Source of the DNA: Novosphingobium taihuense
GTDB lineage: Bacteria > Pseudomonadota > Alphaproteobacteria > Sphingomonadales > Sphingomonadaceae
NCBI RefSeq assembly: GCF_007830315.1
Contig: NZ_VLKJ01000005.1
Coordinates: 226,121 to 290,120 of the forward strand
Direction: 5' to 3'
DNA length: 64,000 nt
Shown: positions 36,555 to 45,692 of the stretch, piece after piece
Numbering within the stretch: position 1 is the first letter of the stretch
Layout of the letters: every line of letters begins with the position of its first letter
Program-made: the position numbers and the translations under genes
Notes under the pieces: generated by a model
Seen by the model: only the letters and a program-made list of their open reading frames with translations
Database searches by the model: none
Told to the model about the DNA's origin: nothing

Positions 36555-37676
36555 TTACCAGCCGGGAACGATGACCTGCCGCACCGCCTTGCCCTGCGCG
36601 AGCTTGTCCATCAGGTCGTTGATTTCCTCGAGTGGACTGACCGAGGTCAGCAGCTTCTCCACTGGCATCCGGCCGGACTTCCAAAGGGCGATGTAGCGTG
36701 GGATGTCGCGCGCCGGGATTGACGAACCCATGTAGCTGCCCATCAGCGTCTTGCCTTCGGCGACGAGAGACAAGGCATTGATTTCAAGTGTTTCTGCCGG
36801 GTTGGGTAGGCCCACGGTAACTATCCGCCCGCCACGCTTGGCCGCCTTGTAGGCGTGGGCAAGAACTGCGGCTTTGCCCACCGTTTCGATCACAACATCG
36901 GCGCCAAACAGGTCTGCATCCTCACCCGGCGCCACCGCTGCCGCCGCACCGAGTTCAAGCGCGAGAGCGCGTTTCTCGGGGAAGGGATCGACCGCGACAA
37001 CCGGCTGTGCCCCTGCCGCCAGAGCACCGAGCAGCGCGGCGAGGCCGACCCCGCCAAGGCCGTAGATCAGCACCGATTCGCCGGGGCGGACCTGCGCCGT
37101 GTTCATTACCGCCCCGACGCCGGTCAGCACCGCGCAGCCGAACAGGGCGGCGGTTTCGGGCGGGATGTCCTTGTCGATCTTCACCAGTGAGCGGCGATCA
37201 ACCACGGCCTGCGTGGCGAAGGCCGACACGCCGAGGTGGTGATGCACCGGGCCGTCCTCGCAGGAAAGGCGCGAGCCGCCCTGCATCAGTTCGCCCTTGC
37301 CGTTGGCGGCAGCGGCGTTGGCGCAGAGATAGCCCTGGCCCGAGGCACAGGCGACGCAGTGCCCGCACGAGGGCAGGAATACCAGCACGACGCGGTCACC
37401 CACGGCAAGGCTGCCATCGCCTTCGTCGCCCAGCGCCAGCACGGTGGCGGCAGCTTCGTGGCCCAGCGCCATCGGCATCGGGCGCGGTCGGTCGCCGTTG
37501 ATGACCGAGAGATCGGAGTGGCACAGGCCCGCAGCGTCAATCCGCACCAGCACTTCGCCGGGTTTGGGATCGGCGAGTTCGAGCGTCTTGACCTCGAGCG
37601 GCTTGTTCACCGCATAGGGTGCAGGGTTGTTGCCGCTCTGGCTGAGGACGGCGGCGGCAATGCGGCGTGTGGTCAT
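36555..37676 (-). CDS. zinc-dependent alcohol dehydrogenase (MDR family)
   Basis: This 373-residue medium-chain dehydrogenase has catalytic zinc ligands in GLCHSD and GHEAAA, a structural zinc loop CGHCVACASGQGYLC near residue 100, and a cofactor motif YGLGGVGLAALLGA near 185. It resembles class III and aryl-alcohol dehydrogenases and would interconvert an alcohol and an aldehyde with NAD. ATG 37676 overlaps the stop of the lyase gene by one base (TGATG). An upstream in-frame ATG at 37712 is less likely because it lies within the lyase gene. Confidence 0.9.
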   Translation of the reverse strand: MTTRRIAAAVLSQSGNNPAPYAVNKPLEVKTLELADPKPGEVLVRIDAAGLCHSDLSVINGDRPRPMPMALGHEAAATVLALGDEGDGSLAVGDRVVLVFLPSCGHCVACASGQGYLCANAAAANGKGELMQGGSRLSCEDGPVHHHLGVSAFATQAVVDRRSLVKIDKDIPPETAALFGCAVLTGVGAVMNTAQVRPGESVLIYGLGGVGLAALLGALAAGAQPVVAVDPFPEKRALALELGAAAAVAPGEDADLFGADVVIETVGKAAVLAHAYKAAKRGGRIVTVGLPNPAETLEINALSLVAEGKTLMGSYMGSSIPARDIPRYIALWKSGRMPVEKLLTSVSPLEEINDLMDKLAQGKAVRQVIVPGW

Positions 37677-38536
37677 CAGCCAGCCTTGCCCCACTTCTTT
37701 TCGAACGCCCACACGTCCTCAAAGCCGATCAGCGAGCAGAATTCGGAAAAATCGAAAAGACCATCGGGCTGGCCCACGCCGTTGTCCTTGAGATCACGCA
37801 GGACCTTTTCCATCGCGGCACAGGCGGCAAGGCTGGTGAGCGAGGGGTAGATGGCATAGGCATAGCCGATCTCGGCCAGCACCTCGGCGGGTGGCACCGG
37901 CGTTTTGCCGTGGTTCGACATGTTGGCCATGCAGGGCTTGTCGAGCACGGCGCAGGCCTTGCGCATCTCCTCTTCACTGTGCAGCGCTTCGGGGAAGAGC
38001 ACGTCGGCACCCGCCTTCGAATAGGCTTCGAGGCGGCGAAGCACGCCATCAAGGCCTTCGCTTTCACGCGCATCGGTGCGGGCGATGACGACGAAATCCT
38101 CGCTTGTCCGCGAGTCCACGGCGACCTGGATCTTCTCGACCATGTCCTCGGTCGAGATCAGGCGCTTGAACGGCGTGTGGCCGCACTTCTTGGGGAATTC
38201 CTGATCCTCGATCTGGATCGCGGTGACGCCCGACGCTTCATAGCCCTTCACGGTGTGATGGACGTTGAGCAGCCCGCCATAGCCAGTATCGCCATCGGCG
38301 ATGACGGCAGCATTGCTGGTGCGCGCCAGCGTCTCCATGCGGTTGCGCATTTCCGTGTAGGTGGCGATGCCGGCATCGGGCAGGCCCCAGGCCGAGGCGG
38401 TGAGCCAGTAGCCCGTGCCATAGACGATATCGAAGCCGACCTTGTTGGCGATCACCGCGGTGATCATGTCCTGAATGCCGGGGACGACGAAGAACTTTCC
38501 GGAGTTCAGCTTCTCGCGGAGAATGGGATTGGCCAC
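37676..38536 (-). CDS. isocitrate lyase / PEP mutase family lyase
   Basis: This 286-residue TIM barrel has the metal-binding IADGDTGYGG near residue 80 and the family loop IQIEDQEFPKKCGH near 110, where KKCGH carries the catalytic Cys of the lyase branch. The family includes methylisocitrate lyase, dimethylmalate lyase and oxaloacetate hydrolase, which split a 2-hydroxy di-acid into pyruvate or glyoxylate and a second acid. It could take the product of the LeuCD-type hydratases, as dimethylmalate lyase does after dimethylmaleate hydratase in nicotinate breakdown. This link is an inference. It sits between HyuB and the alcohol dehydrogenase. Confidence 0.9.
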   Translation of the reverse strand: MANPILREKLNSGKFFVVPGIQDMITAVIANKVGFDIVYGTGYWLTASAWGLPDAGIATYTEMRNRMETLARTSNAAVIADGDTGYGGLLNVHHTVKGYEASGVTAIQIEDQEFPKKCGHTPFKRLISTEDMVEKIQVAVDSRTSEDFVVIARTDARESEGLDGVLRRLEAYSKAGADVLFPEALHSEEEMRKACAVLDKPCMANMSNHGKTPVPPAEVLAEIGYAYAIYPSLTSLAACAAMEKVLRDLKDNGVGQPDGLFDFSEFCSLIGFEDVWAFEKKWGKAG

Positions 38537-38607
38537 TGTTTTGGTCCTTATGCGTTGTGCATGCCCACCCCGCTGCGACTAACTCCGCCTTCGGCACCGT
38601 AAGTCTC

Positions 38608-38646
38608 GCTCCCCTCCCGCAAGCGGGAGGGGTTGGGGGTGGGTTC
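38608..38646. repeat. dispersed-type palindromic repeat (CCCCTCCCGC-AAGC...)
   Basis: CCCCTCCCGC (38611-38620) pairs with GCGGGAGGGG (38623-38632) and is followed by a G-rich tail TTGGGGGTGGG. This hairpin-plus-tail is a widespread REP-like intergenic element in alphaproteobacteria. It lies in the 113-base gap between hyuB and the lyase gene and may protect or terminate transcripts. Confidence 0.65.
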
Positions 38647-38649
38647 CTG

Positions 38650-40509
38650 TTAAACGTTCGCCCAGCGCGGCGCCTTGGGAGCGGGGAGGCCCGTCTCGGC
38701 GAGGCAGTTGGCGCGTAGGGTCTCGATGTCGGGGCCGAAGTTGAAGACGCCGATTTCGCCGCGTTCGGCGCGCATCTTCGTGCGCAGCGCCTCGGTGGCG
38801 GCGGCATCGACCGCGCCGTCCTTCAGCACCACGCCATAACGCAGCGCGCCCTTTTCGGTGACGAGGCCCTGTGCCAGCTCAATGGCCAGCAGTTCGGGAT
38901 CGCGCTCCAGCGGATCGCCCCAGCCACCGCCACCCCAGGTGACGAAGTGCAGGCGATCGCCGGGTTCGACCGGATAGTCCTCGATCTTGTTGCCGACGAC
39001 GATTTCGGTGCCATCGGCCTTGACCAGCACCTTGCGGGCGCGGGCACCGGGCTCGCCGCCGTTGACGCCCCAGGGCGGCACGAACCAGCGGTCGTCGTGG
39101 ATGGCGATGGTGCCGGGCTCGAGGAACCTGTAGACCATGTCGATGCCGTTACCGCCACGGTGCAGGCCCGCGCCGCCGCTATCGGGAACGGTCTCGTAGC
39201 GTTCGATCACCAGCGGGAAGTAGCGTTCGAGGAACTCGTTGGGCACGTTGGTGAAGCCGGGGAACAGCGAGTGGCCATCGGGACCATCGCCCAAGGGGCG
39301 TCCGGGGATGCCGCCAAAGCCGATTTGGAAGAGCTGGAACCACTTTCCGGCCTTGTCGGTGCCCGCGTAGAACAGGTGAGGGCTGGACGAGAACCCGGCG
39401 GCATTGAGGAACTCGGGCGTCTTCTGGCCAAGCAACCCGCCGAGGATATCGAACAGGCGGCCGAGCACGTGGGTGCGGCCCGAGAGCGCTGCGGGGAACT
39501 TCGGCTTGAGCAGCGAACCTTCGGGGATGCGCACGTCGATCAGGTCATAGTAGCCATCGTTGAACAGGATCTGCGGATCGAAGATCATGATCATGTAGAT
39601 GCCGAAGAACATGCGCATCATGTTCTCGTTCAGCAGCATGTTGATCGAGGCTTGGCTCTGCGGGTCGGTGCCGGCAAAGTCGAGCACGACGCGACCATCT
39701 TCGCGCCACATCGTGCATTTGATCTTGTAGGGCCCGAAGCCCATGCCATCGTCGCAGATGTAGTCCTCGAAGCTGACGCGCTCTTCGCTGATCGAGGTCT
39801 GGATCAACTGCTTCATCGCGCGGTGGTTGCGTTCGAGCAGCATGGTCGTGGCCGAGGTGAACACGTCGTCGCCAAAGCGCTCGGCCATTTCATAAACGCG
39901 GCGCGCGGCGACGCGGCACGAGGCGATCAGGGCGTTGAGGTCGGCCTTGCACCAGTCCGGCGTGCGGGTCTGGTGCATGACCAGCTTGATCAGGTCCTCG
40001 TTGTATTCGCCCTTCTTCCAGATCTTGACCGGCGGGATGCGCACGCCTTCCTGGAAGATCGAGGTGGCGTGGATCGGCATCGATCCGGGGACCATGCCGC
40101 CGATGTCGCTCTGGTGACCGAACATCGAGGTATAGGCGATCAGGCGCCCGTCCTTGAACACGGGCAGCAGCACCAGCCAGTCGTTGGAGTGGCTGATTGC
40201 GCCCTGCACCGAATAGGGATCGGACAGGAAGATCAGGTCGCCGTCCTCGACCGTGCCGTCATAGCCATCGAGGAACGGGCCGATGTACGATCCGAACTGG
40301 CCGACGATCATCTTGCCGGTGTGATCGGCGATGAGCGGGAAGGCATCGCCCTGCTCGCGGATGCCCGGAGACATGGCGGTGCGGACAAGCGTTGCGTCCA
40401 TCTCGATGCGCGCGTTGCGCAGCGCGTTCTCGATGATGTCGAGCGTGACCGGATCTACGGCCACGGCGGTGAAGGGGGTGGTGTTGGCCTGGATGATCTG
40501 TGCGGGCAT
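38650..40509 (-). CDS. hydantoinase B/oxoprolinase family subunit
   Basis: This 619-residue protein has the HyuB pattern: VDPVTLDIIENALRNAR near the start, FPLIADHTGKMIVG, HSNDWLVLLPVF, a central VLDFAGTDPQSQ and a C-terminal GGGGWGDPLERDP. With HyuA it forms the ATP-dependent hydantoinase / 5-oxoprolinase / acetone carboxylase type complex, which opens cyclic amides or carboxylates ketones. The start is ATG 40509, 14 bases after the HyuA stop. I cannot tell which of these reactions applies, because the family is not separable by eye. Confidence 0.92.
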   Translation of the reverse strand: MPAQIIQANTTPFTAVAVDPVTLDIIENALRNARIEMDATLVRTAMSPGIREQGDAFPLIADHTGKMIVGQFGSYIGPFLDGYDGTVEDGDLIFLSDPYSVQGAISHSNDWLVLLPVFKDGRLIAYTSMFGHQSDIGGMVPGSMPIHATSIFQEGVRIPPVKIWKKGEYNEDLIKLVMHQTRTPDWCKADLNALIASCRVAARRVYEMAERFGDDVFTSATTMLLERNHRAMKQLIQTSISEERVSFEDYICDDGMGFGPYKIKCTMWREDGRVVLDFAGTDPQSQASINMLLNENMMRMFFGIYMIMIFDPQILFNDGYYDLIDVRIPEGSLLKPKFPAALSGRTHVLGRLFDILGGLLGQKTPEFLNAAGFSSSPHLFYAGTDKAGKWFQLFQIGFGGIPGRPLGDGPDGHSLFPGFTNVPNEFLERYFPLVIERYETVPDSGGAGLHRGGNGIDMVYRFLEPGTIAIHDDRWFVPPWGVNGGEPGARARKVLVKADGTEIVVGNKIEDYPVEPGDRLHFVTWGGGGWGDPLERDPELLAIELAQGLVTEKGALRYGVVLKDGAVDAAATEALRTKMRAERGEIGVFNFGPDIETLRANCLAETGLPAPKAPRWANV

Positions 40510-40523
40510 GTGCTTATCCGTTC

Positions 40524-42572
40524 TCAGGCAAGATTGATCAGGATGTTGCCGACATGGTCGACTTTGCCGGTGCAGCCGGCCTCGATCAGCGTGGTGGAAT
40601 CCATTTCCGTCACGATGGCAGGGCCGGGGATCACGTCCCCTGCGCGCAGCCTGGATCGGTCATAGATCACCGCCGGGACCATGGCGCCATCGGCCCAGAG
40701 TTCGTGGTCGCGCACCTTGGCGGCGATCGGATCGCCGTTGCCCTGCTCGAGCGGCGGGGCGGGCAGATCGAGCGCGGGGCCCATGGCCACGGCGCGCAGG
40801 TTCACCAGTTCGTGCGCGGAGTCCATGTTGAAGGTGAACAGGCGCTTGTGCTCGGCATCGAAGCGGTCGGTCACGCCCTTCAGGCCATCGCGGCGCAGCA
40901 CTTCGGCGTCGATCGACAGCGGCACTTCGAAGGCCTGGCCTTCATAGCGGATGTCGAGTTCGAACAGGCTGGTGACGTCGGCCTCGCTGATGCCTTCGGC
41001 GGTCAGTTCGGCGCGGGTCTGCGCGGCCATGTCATCGAGCAGCGCCAGCACTTCGGCTTCGTCGGTCTCGTCAACGCGGCGGCTGAACGAGCGGGCAGTC
41101 TCGGTGCGCATCCGCGTGGTGGCATCGCCCAGTGCGCAAAGCACGCCGGGACTGACCGGGGAGACGGCAGGCCACGAACCCATCAGCCTGGCGACAGCGT
41201 TCACGTGGAGCGGACCCGCCCCGCCAAAGCCCATCACTGCAAAGTCACGCGGGTCATAGCCCTGCTGGACCGAGATCATGCGCAGCGCACCGAACATGTT
41301 CTCGTTGACGATGTCGATGATGCCGCGCGCCGCTTCCATCAGGCCGATGCCGAGTGCGTCGGCAATGGTCTGCACGGCCTTCTTCGCGCCATCGCGGTCA
41401 AGCTTGAAGGTGCCGCCGAGCAGGTTCTCAGGGAGATAGCCGAGCACCACGTTGGCGTCGGTCACGGTCGGCAGGGTGCCGCCCTTGCTGTAGGCCACCG
41501 GGCCGGGGACCGCGCCTGCCGACTGCGGGCCGACACGCAGCGCGCCGGTGAGTTCCGGGACATAGGCGATCGAGCCACCGCCCGCGCCAACCGTCTTCAC
41601 GTCAAGCGCTGAGGCGCGGACCGAGAGGTGGCCGACTTCGGTGGTGCGCTGGCGGCGGGCCTCGAGGTTCTCGATCAGGGCAACGTCGGTCGACGTGCCG
41701 CCGACGTCGAGCGTCAGGATGTTCTTGATGCCCGCGTTGCGGCCCACCCAGATCGCGCCGGTGACGCCGCCCGCCGGGCCGGACATCAGCAGCGAAACGG
41801 GATGCTCTTCGGACTTTTCCGAAGACATGAGGCCGCCGTCGGAGCGCAGCAGCGAGAGCGATCCGGCCATGCCGGCGCCGCGCAGGCTATCGCGCAGGTT
41901 GTGGATATACTTGCGCATCACCGGGCGCACCGCGGCATTGGCCACCGTGGTCAGCGTCCGTTCGTATTCCTGCATCTCGGGCAGGACTTCGTGGGACAGC
42001 GACATCGGGATACCCGGCATGATCTCTGCCGCGAGTTCGCCGATGCGCTTCTCGTGCGCGCCGTTGAGGTAGGCGTTGACGAGGCTGACGGTCAGCGCTT
42101 CGACGCCGCTGTCGCGCAGGGCGACGAGCGCTTCGCGGACCTGCGCTTCGTCGAGCGGTTCAAGCTCGTTGCCCTGTGCATCCATGCGGCCGCGCACTTC
42201 GACGGTGTCTTCCAGCGCTGCCAGCGGCACCGGCTTTGGCCAGACGATCCATCCGGCAAGCCCGCCCGGCACGAACGAACGCGCGATCTGCATGACCTGG
42301 CGATAGCCGTCGGTGGTGACGAGGCCGACGCGGGCGCCCTTGCCTTCGAGCACGGCGTTGGTTGCCACGGTCGTGCCATGGAGGAAGAATTCGACGTCGG
42401 ACGGGCTGATCCCGGCCTTCTCGCAGATCGCGGTGACGCCGTTCAGAATACCTTCCGAACTGTCGTGCGGGGTCGACGGCGTCTTGTTGCGCCAGAATTC
42501 GCCAGTGCTCTGGTTGAACAGCAGGAGGTCGGTGAACGTGCCACCCACGTCCACGCCCAGTCGATAGGTCAT
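40524..42572 (-). CDS. hydantoinase A/oxoprolinase family subunit
   Basis: This 682-residue ATP-binding subunit has the N-terminal phosphate loop GVDVGGTFTDLLLF, HGTTVATNAVLEGKGA near residue 70, a second actin-like loop LTLDVGGTSTDVALI near 285, and GAGGGSIAYV and GFGGAGPLHVNAVA further on. It pairs with HyuB downstream. ATG 42572 has GGGG just upstream; the long 5' extension of the frame is antisense to the divergent aldehyde dehydrogenase. The operon runs hyuA-hyuB-lyase-alcohol dehydrogenase-iclR, and its promoter region holds a palindromic site at 42674. Confidence 0.92.
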   Translation of the reverse strand: MTYRLGVDVGGTFTDLLLFNQSTGEFWRNKTPSTPHDSSEGILNGVTAICEKAGISPSDVEFFLHGTTVATNAVLEGKGARVGLVTTDGYRQVMQIARSFVPGGLAGWIVWPKPVPLAALEDTVEVRGRMDAQGNELEPLDEAQVREALVALRDSGVEALTVSLVNAYLNGAHEKRIGELAAEIMPGIPMSLSHEVLPEMQEYERTLTTVANAAVRPVMRKYIHNLRDSLRGAGMAGSLSLLRSDGGLMSSEKSEEHPVSLLMSGPAGGVTGAIWVGRNAGIKNILTLDVGGTSTDVALIENLEARRQRTTEVGHLSVRASALDVKTVGAGGGSIAYVPELTGALRVGPQSAGAVPGPVAYSKGGTLPTVTDANVVLGYLPENLLGGTFKLDRDGAKKAVQTIADALGIGLMEAARGIIDIVNENMFGALRMISVQQGYDPRDFAVMGFGGAGPLHVNAVARLMGSWPAVSPVSPGVLCALGDATTRMRTETARSFSRRVDETDEAEVLALLDDMAAQTRAELTAEGISEADVTSLFELDIRYEGQAFEVPLSIDAEVLRRDGLKGVTDRFDAEHKRLFTFNMDSAHELVNLRAVAMGPALDLPAPPLEQGNGDPIAAKVRDHELWADGAMVPAVIYDRSRLRAGDVIPGPAIVTEMDSTTLIEAGCTGKVDHVGNILINLA

Positions 42573-42673
42573 GTCTACCCCGATCGCTTCTATCTTGCGG
42601 CGGAATCGCCGTCTTGGATTGCGAGGGTGATTGCTATTCGCGACGATCGCCGCACGGTCGTTTTCGGACAGAC

Positions 42674-42692
42674 TTATCCGCCAAGCGGCTTT
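42674..42692. promoter_or_regulatory. palindromic operator-like site, TTATCCG-N5-CGGCTTT
   Basis: The left arm is identical to the 36514 site and the right arm is partly degraded (CGGC). An additional TCGGACAG half-site precedes it (42664-42671). It lies in the divergent gap, 101 bases from hyuA and 73 from the aldehyde dehydrogenase start. Confidence 0.5.
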
Positions 42693-42765
42693 TCGCGTAT
42701 GGCGCTCTGGCTGAGGCAAGGTCCAAGGGGCAGTCAGGCCGCATCCAAAGGAGCATCCCGGACTC

Positions 42766-44271
42766 ATGGCTTTTGATCCCGTTACCCTTCGCCCTGGCAA
42801 CATCGAATTCCTGGCTCGCCGTGCGCGGGGGGAGGGTCTGCTGATCGGTGGGGAATGGCGCAAGGCGGAAGGAGCCGCAGATTTCGCGACGCTCGATCCT
42901 GCGACCGGGAAGGAAATCGGGCAAATAGCGGCGGCGAGTCCTGTTGACGTCGACGCTGCAGTCGAAGCGGCAAGAATCGCGCTGGGCCGCTGGAAGGCGA
43001 CCGTACCGGTCGAACGCGCACGCATCCTGTGGAAGGTTGCCGACCTGATCGAAGCCAATATCGACGATCTGGCCGAACTCGAAACGCTTGATCAGGGCAA
43101 GCCGCTGTTCGTTGGCCGCTGGGCGGAGATTCCGGGCGCGGTCAACCAGTTCCGCTTCTTCGCCGGACAGGCCATGGCGATCGAGGGCAATTCGCTCGAA
43201 AGCTCGATCAACTACCAGCCCGCAGGCCGCCAGATGCGCACGTGGACGGTGCGTGAGCCGGTTGGCGTGGTGGCGGCGATCGTGCCATGGAACTCGCCAC
43301 TGGTGCTGACCGCGATGAAGCTTGCGCCTGCACTGGCGGCGGGCTGCACCGTGGTACTGAAGCCGGCCGAGGATACCTCGCTTACGGCCTTGCGCCTTGC
43401 CGAACTGATGGTGGAGGCGGGCGTCCCAGCAGGCGTGCTCAATGTCGTCACCGGCCTCGGCGGGCAGACAGGGGCGACGCTGGCTGCCCATCCCCATGTC
43501 GACAAGATCGCCTTTACCGGATCGACCGCGACCGGCCGTGCAGTGCTCGATGCGGCCAAGACGAATTTCAAGCGGGTCACTCTGGAACTGGGCGGCAAAT
43601 CGCCTTCGATCGTGTTTCCCGATGCCGACATGGGAATCACGGTGCCGGGCGTTGCCAACGCTATCTTCTTCAACGGGGGGCAGGTCTGCATTGCCGGGTC
43701 GCGGCTCTATGTGCATCGCTCGGTCCACGACCAGGTGGTCGAAGGCGTGGCTGCCTATGCCAAGGGCCTGAAGATTGGCCATGGCCTGCTGCCCGACACG
43801 CAGATGGGCCCGGTCGTTTCTGCCCGCCATGCCGAGCGGGTTGAGGGGTTTCTCCAGAGAGCGAAGGCCGAAGGCGCAACCATGCTGACCGGCGGCGAGC
43901 GCATGGGCGATGCAGGAACATTCATCACGCCGACCGTGGTGGTGGATGTGAAGCCCGACATGGAAATCGTGCGCGAGGAGGTGTTCGGGCCGGTTCTCGT
44001 TGTCCAGTCGTTCGAGGACGAGGAAGAAGTCATCGCCGCAGCCAACGCCAGCGAATATGGCTTGGCTGCCAGCGTTTGGACCGAAAGCCTGTCCACCGCG
44101 CACCGCATGTCGGCCGATATCCGCGCGGGCACGGTGTGGATCAACTGCCACGCAATGTACGATGCCAGCCTCGCCATTGGCGGGGTGAAGCAATCGGGTT
44201 GGGGCCGCGACAGCGGTCGGCAGGCGATGGACAACTACCTCGAATGGAAGACCATCTGCGCCTGCGTCTGA
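42766..44271 (+). CDS. aldehyde dehydrogenase (II)
   Basis: This 501-residue NAD(P)-dependent aldehyde dehydrogenase has PWNSPLVLTAMKLAPALAAG, FTGSTATGR, catalytic Glu in LELGGKSP near residue 270 and Cys in GGQVCIAGS near 305. It is divergent from the hyuA operon and followed after 35 bases by a GPH carrier, so the two form an operon. The possible substrate is the aldehyde made by the alcohol dehydrogenase in the opposite operon. AAGGAG lies 13 bases upstream of ATG 42766. Confidence 0.93.
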   Translation: MAFDPVTLRPGNIEFLARRARGEGLLIGGEWRKAEGAADFATLDPATGKEIGQIAAASPVDVDAAVEAARIALGRWKATVPVERARILWKVADLIEANIDDLAELETLDQGKPLFVGRWAEIPGAVNQFRFFAGQAMAIEGNSLESSINYQPAGRQMRTWTVREPVGVVAAIVPWNSPLVLTAMKLAPALAAGCTVVLKPAEDTSLTALRLAELMVEAGVPAGVLNVVTGLGGQTGATLAAHPHVDKIAFTGSTATGRAVLDAAKTNFKRVTLELGGKSPSIVFPDADMGITVPGVANAIFFNGGQVCIAGSRLYVHRSVHDQVVEGVAAYAKGLKIGHGLLPDTQMGPVVSARHAERVEGFLQRAKAEGATMLTGGERMGDAGTFITPTVVVDVKPDMEIVREEVFGPVLVVQSFEDEEEVIAAANASEYGLAASVWTESLSTAHRMSADIRAGTVWINCHAMYDASLAIGGVKQSGWGRDSGRQAMDNYLEWKTICACV

Positions 44272-44306
44272 TCGTCTAAACGCATTCCTCGATCCCCGGA
44301 ACCATC

Positions 44307-45692
44307 ATGACCGCAACCGCTGCTGCCGCATCCGCCACCATTCCCGACGAGGTGCCGACCGGGGTCGTCCTGCGCTATGGCGTGGGCCAGCTTGGCGCGC
44401 AGGTATTCCGCGATACGCCTGCAGTCCTGTTGCCCCTGTTCATGACGACCATGCTGGGCGTTCCGGCATGGCTGGCGGGACTGGTCGTGCTCGTGCCGAA
44501 GCTGTGGCTGATCGTCTGCGATCCCCTGGTGGGCGCGTGGTCGGACAGGATGAAGGCCGCCATCGGTCGCACGCCATTCCTGATCGGCGGTGCAGTGGGG
44601 ACGACGCTGGGCTTCATCGCGCTCTTTGCCGTTACCAGCTACCCAAGCCCCTACATCGCGGCAGCGGCCATCTGCGCGTTGTTCTTCCTCGCATCGACCG
44701 CGTTCAGCATCTACTCGGTGCCCTACCTCGCCATTGCCGCCGAACTTTCAGGTGATCCGCACCAGCGCAACCGCATCATGGTGTTGCGGATGTTCTTTGC
44801 GACTCTGGGCGTGCTGGTAGGCGTAGGTCTTGCGCAGCCTGTCATCCTGCATTTCGGCGGGGGTGCTGCAGGCTGGCACGCAATGAGCTGGCTGTTCGGC
44901 GCGCTTTGCCTTGTCTCGATGCTCACCACGGCCAGCGGTTTGCGCAAGGTGCCACTGATTCAGGCAGGTGCAGTCGCCGGGTCATTGCGCGAGCAGCTCA
45001 AGGTCGTATCGCGCAACCGTCCGTTTCTGATGCTGCTTGCTACCAGCTTCGCCTCGAACATCGGGCAGGCAGCGAGTTATACCGTGATCGGCTTCGTGTT
45101 CCTCTATGTGGTGCAGGCGATCTGGCTGATTCCGGTGTTCATCCTGTGCATGTCTGCAGCAAGCCTTGCCGCCCAGCCGCTGTGGCTCTGGCTGCCGCGC
45201 CGCATCGGCAAGCCCCGCGCATATGTCCTGGCGTCGGTCATATGGGCAGCGGTGACCGTGACATGGCTGTGGGTCGGCAAGGGCGGCGCCGATGTCGCCA
45301 CGCTTCCGGGCGGACAGCCGGTCAACACCGAGCACTTGCTGATCCTGCTGCGCGCCGTGGTTATCGGATCGGTCAACGGCGGCTTCATCCTCCTTGCGCT
45401 TTCGATGATGACCGACACTGTAGACTACCAGCGCCGCACGCAGGGCGTCGCGAACGAGGGCGTCTTTGCCGGACTGTTCTCGGCGATGGAGAAGCTGGCC
45501 TTCGCACTGGGGCCAGTCATCGCCGGGATCGTGATGAGCGCGTTTGGCTTCGTATCCTCCACCGGCGGGGCCGCCGCGCAAAGCGCCAGCGCCATTACCG
45601 GGATCGTCCTGCTCTACAGTGCAATCCCGGCAGCGCTGCAGCTTGCGGCGCTGGCGATCTTCAGCCGTTATCGGTTGCCCGCTACTTCCTGA
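44307..45692 (+). CDS. MFS transporter, GPH (MelB-like) family (II)
   Basis: This 461-residue twelve-segment carrier is paralogous to the one at 17021: FRDTPAVLLPLFMTTM and CDPLVGAWSDRMKA in the first third and SMMTDTVDYQRRTQG in the last third match the GPH sugar:cation symporters. It follows the aldehyde dehydrogenase. Its last 11 bases overlap the convergent serine hydrolase gene. Substrates of sphingomonad GPH carriers are mostly unknown, and a glycoside or a hydroxylated acid is plausible. Confidence 0.88.
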   Translation: MTATAAAASATIPDEVPTGVVLRYGVGQLGAQVFRDTPAVLLPLFMTTMLGVPAWLAGLVVLVPKLWLIVCDPLVGAWSDRMKAAIGRTPFLIGGAVGTTLGFIALFAVTSYPSPYIAAAAICALFFLASTAFSIYSVPYLAIAAELSGDPHQRNRIMVLRMFFATLGVLVGVGLAQPVILHFGGGAAGWHAMSWLFGALCLVSMLTTASGLRKVPLIQAGAVAGSLREQLKVVSRNRPFLMLLATSFASNIGQAASYTVIGFVFLYVVQAIWLIPVFILCMSAASLAAQPLWLWLPRRIGKPRAYVLASVIWAAVTVTWLWVGKGGADVATLPGGQPVNTEHLLILLRAVVIGSVNGGFILLALSMMTDTVDYQRRTQGVANEGVFAGLFSAMEKLAFALGPVIAGIVMSAFGFVSSTGGAAAQSASAITGIVLLYSAIPAALQLAALAIFSRYRLPATS

